From contig CALABJ010000025.1 in the NCBI GenBank assembly GCA_937885645.1, forward strand, positions 1 through 54,184: DNA of 54,184 nt, written 5' to 3'. Shown here piece after piece: positions 53,347-54,184 of this stretch. Positions within the stretch are counted from its first letter, which is position 1. Each line of letters opens with the position of its first letter. The notes under the pieces were generated by a model that was not told the DNA's origin, ran no database searches, and saw nothing but the letters and a program-made list of their open reading frames with translations. The stretch is from RGIG4097 sp937885645 (GTDB taxonomy: Bacteria; Bacillota; Clostridia; Christensenellales; CAG-917). A program made the translations under genes and the position numbers.

Positions 53347-54138
53347 TTACTTCTTTCTCAGTATCCAGACATAGTTGCCTGTTTCCTCGGTGCTTTTGTA
53401 GTAGTTTCCGTATACCTGTACGACTTCAAAACCACAAAGTTCAATTAAATACAAGAGTTCCTGCTTATAAGTTTGCCGCATTTTCAGCGGTCTTACTCTT
53501 TCCGCAATCTTGTTACCTGCTTCGTCAAAGGTTTCAAATTTCCAATTTCCAAACATAACTTGGGTTTGCGGGTCATAAGAAATTGCATTGTAAATCTTTT
53601 CGCGGAAACCTTCATTGTTGATATACTCAAGACGGTAAGTGTAGTCCGTTTCTTTTGTTCTCATTTGCTCCGCTTGGAATGGCGGATAAGGAGCAAAGGT
53701 ATTCAAGGTGAGAATACCGCCATCCTTCAAATTATCCCGAATATTCAAGAGTGCTGCCCGTTGCAATTCGGGAGTCAGCAGATGCATAAACCCGCTTCTT
53801 GCGATGATTGCCAAGGAATATTTTCTGTCACTTTTAAAATCAGTCATGTTGGCAGGAAAGATATTCAAGTGCATACCCTTACTTACTGCTTTACCTCTCG
53901 CAACAGCGCACATAGCTGCTGACAAATCCGTACCATCAATATCAATTCCTGCTTCTGCAAGATACAGCAGAACTGCACCAGTTCCACAAGCAATATCAAT
54001 CGTACCACCATCGCCGTACTTTTTGGCTAAATCAAGGTAAAATTCTTGAAAGCCTTCATAATTGTCATGCTCGCTGTACATCACTTCGAGATAGCGGTCG
54101 TAGTTTTCTGCTACATCCTTATAATCGTGCAAATCCAT
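53347..54138 (-). CDS. Class I SAM-dependent methyltransferase
   Basis: A 263-residue Rossmann-fold methyltransferase. Motif I is TIDIACGTGAVLLYLAEAG (about 45-63), then DGTDLSAAMCAVA (acidic residue for the SAM ribose) and SLAIIARSGFMHLL in place of the usual motif IV. The C-terminal half would choose the substrate, which is unknown. The gene looks more AT-rich than its neighbours, which could mean separate acquisition. A GGGAG ribosome site lies before the ATG. The last 46 bases of the window hold only its upstream DNA. Confidence 0.88.
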   Translation of the reverse strand: MDLHDYKDVAENYDRYLEVMYSEHDNYEGFQEFYLDLAKKYGDGGTIDIACGTGAVLLYLAEAGIDIDGTDLSAAMCAVARGKAVSKGMHLNIFPANMTDFKSDRKYSLAIIARSGFMHLLTPELQRAALLNIRDNLKDGGILTLNTFAPYPPFQAEQMRTKETDYTYRLEYINNEGFREKIYNAISYDPQTQVMFGNWKFETFDEAGNKIAERVRPLKMRQTYKQELLYLIELCGFEVVQVYGNYYKSTEETGNYVWILRKK

Positions 54139-54184
54139 TTCTCTATTCTCCCTGTCAAATTCTTATTTTCCTAACTGTTCGACC

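Noticed and set aside
53271..53558. Plus-strand 95-residue frame opposite the methyltransferase end
   Set aside because: It is mostly the complement of the methyltransferase C-terminus, with no ribosome site.

Overview
The window reads as a chromosomal segment of an anaerobic, Gram-positive Bacillota of the Clostridia type, possibly a gut lineage (inference). Supporting signs are the rplU-prp-rpmA cluster with an N-terminally extended L27, a single-chain iron-sulfur serine dehydratase, a split glycine dehydrogenase (gcvPA/gcvPB), a heterodimeric LmrCD-type ABC exporter, many consensus sigma-A promoters with 16-17 bp spacers, and GGAGG-type ribosome binding sites. No phage, insertion sequence, integrase or CRISPR array is visible.

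Layout. 1-2225: two palindromic ~115 bp repeats, a Dabb-domain protein, an MgtC-like membrane protein, and tRNA-Ser(UGA) followed by a tract holding three partial copies of the tRNA 3' end. 2226-27200, all minus strand: an apparent five-gene surface operon. It opens with a 6,999-residue secreted GLUG-repeat protein (21 kb, 39% of the window), followed by three small exported proteins with TasA/SipW-like N-termini and a membrane-anchored PI-PLC-like protein. 27236-33500: hairpin arrays, a MarR regulator with two operators flanking its promoter, its ABC exporter pair, and serine dehydratase. 33552-38527: typA, a large lipoprotein behind a G10 tract, and two very small genes. 38612-45255: the complete glycine-cleavage operon lplA-lpdA-gcvT-gcvH-gcvPA-gcvPB. 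45463-49979: a NYN-domain protein, an OGG-type glycosylase, rpmA-prp-rplU, and a C-S lyase fused to a peroxiredoxin-like domain. 50055-54138: a GNAT, an ECF sigma factor with two paralogous membrane sensors, a VanZ protein and a methyltransferase.

How the parts work together. Serine dehydratase and the glycine-cleavage system, with its own lipoate ligase and dihydrolipoyl dehydrogenase, fit serine/glycine catabolism and one-carbon supply. The giant operon probably builds an extracellular matrix or adhesive layer: one enormous beta-repeat protein plus small TasA-like subunits. Neither a sortase motif nor a SipW peptidase is seen here, so its export and anchoring are open. The best candidates for something undescribed are this surface operon and the sigma/anti-sigma/decoy-like trio at 50687-52487.

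A window-wide pattern is worth noting. Several genes (lplA, the sigma factor, vanZ, nearly sdaA) have a near-consensus promoter placed so that transcription should start on, or within eight bases of, the start codon, with no Shine-Dalgarno. This suggests leaderless mRNAs. Everything was read by eye; no database search was run.
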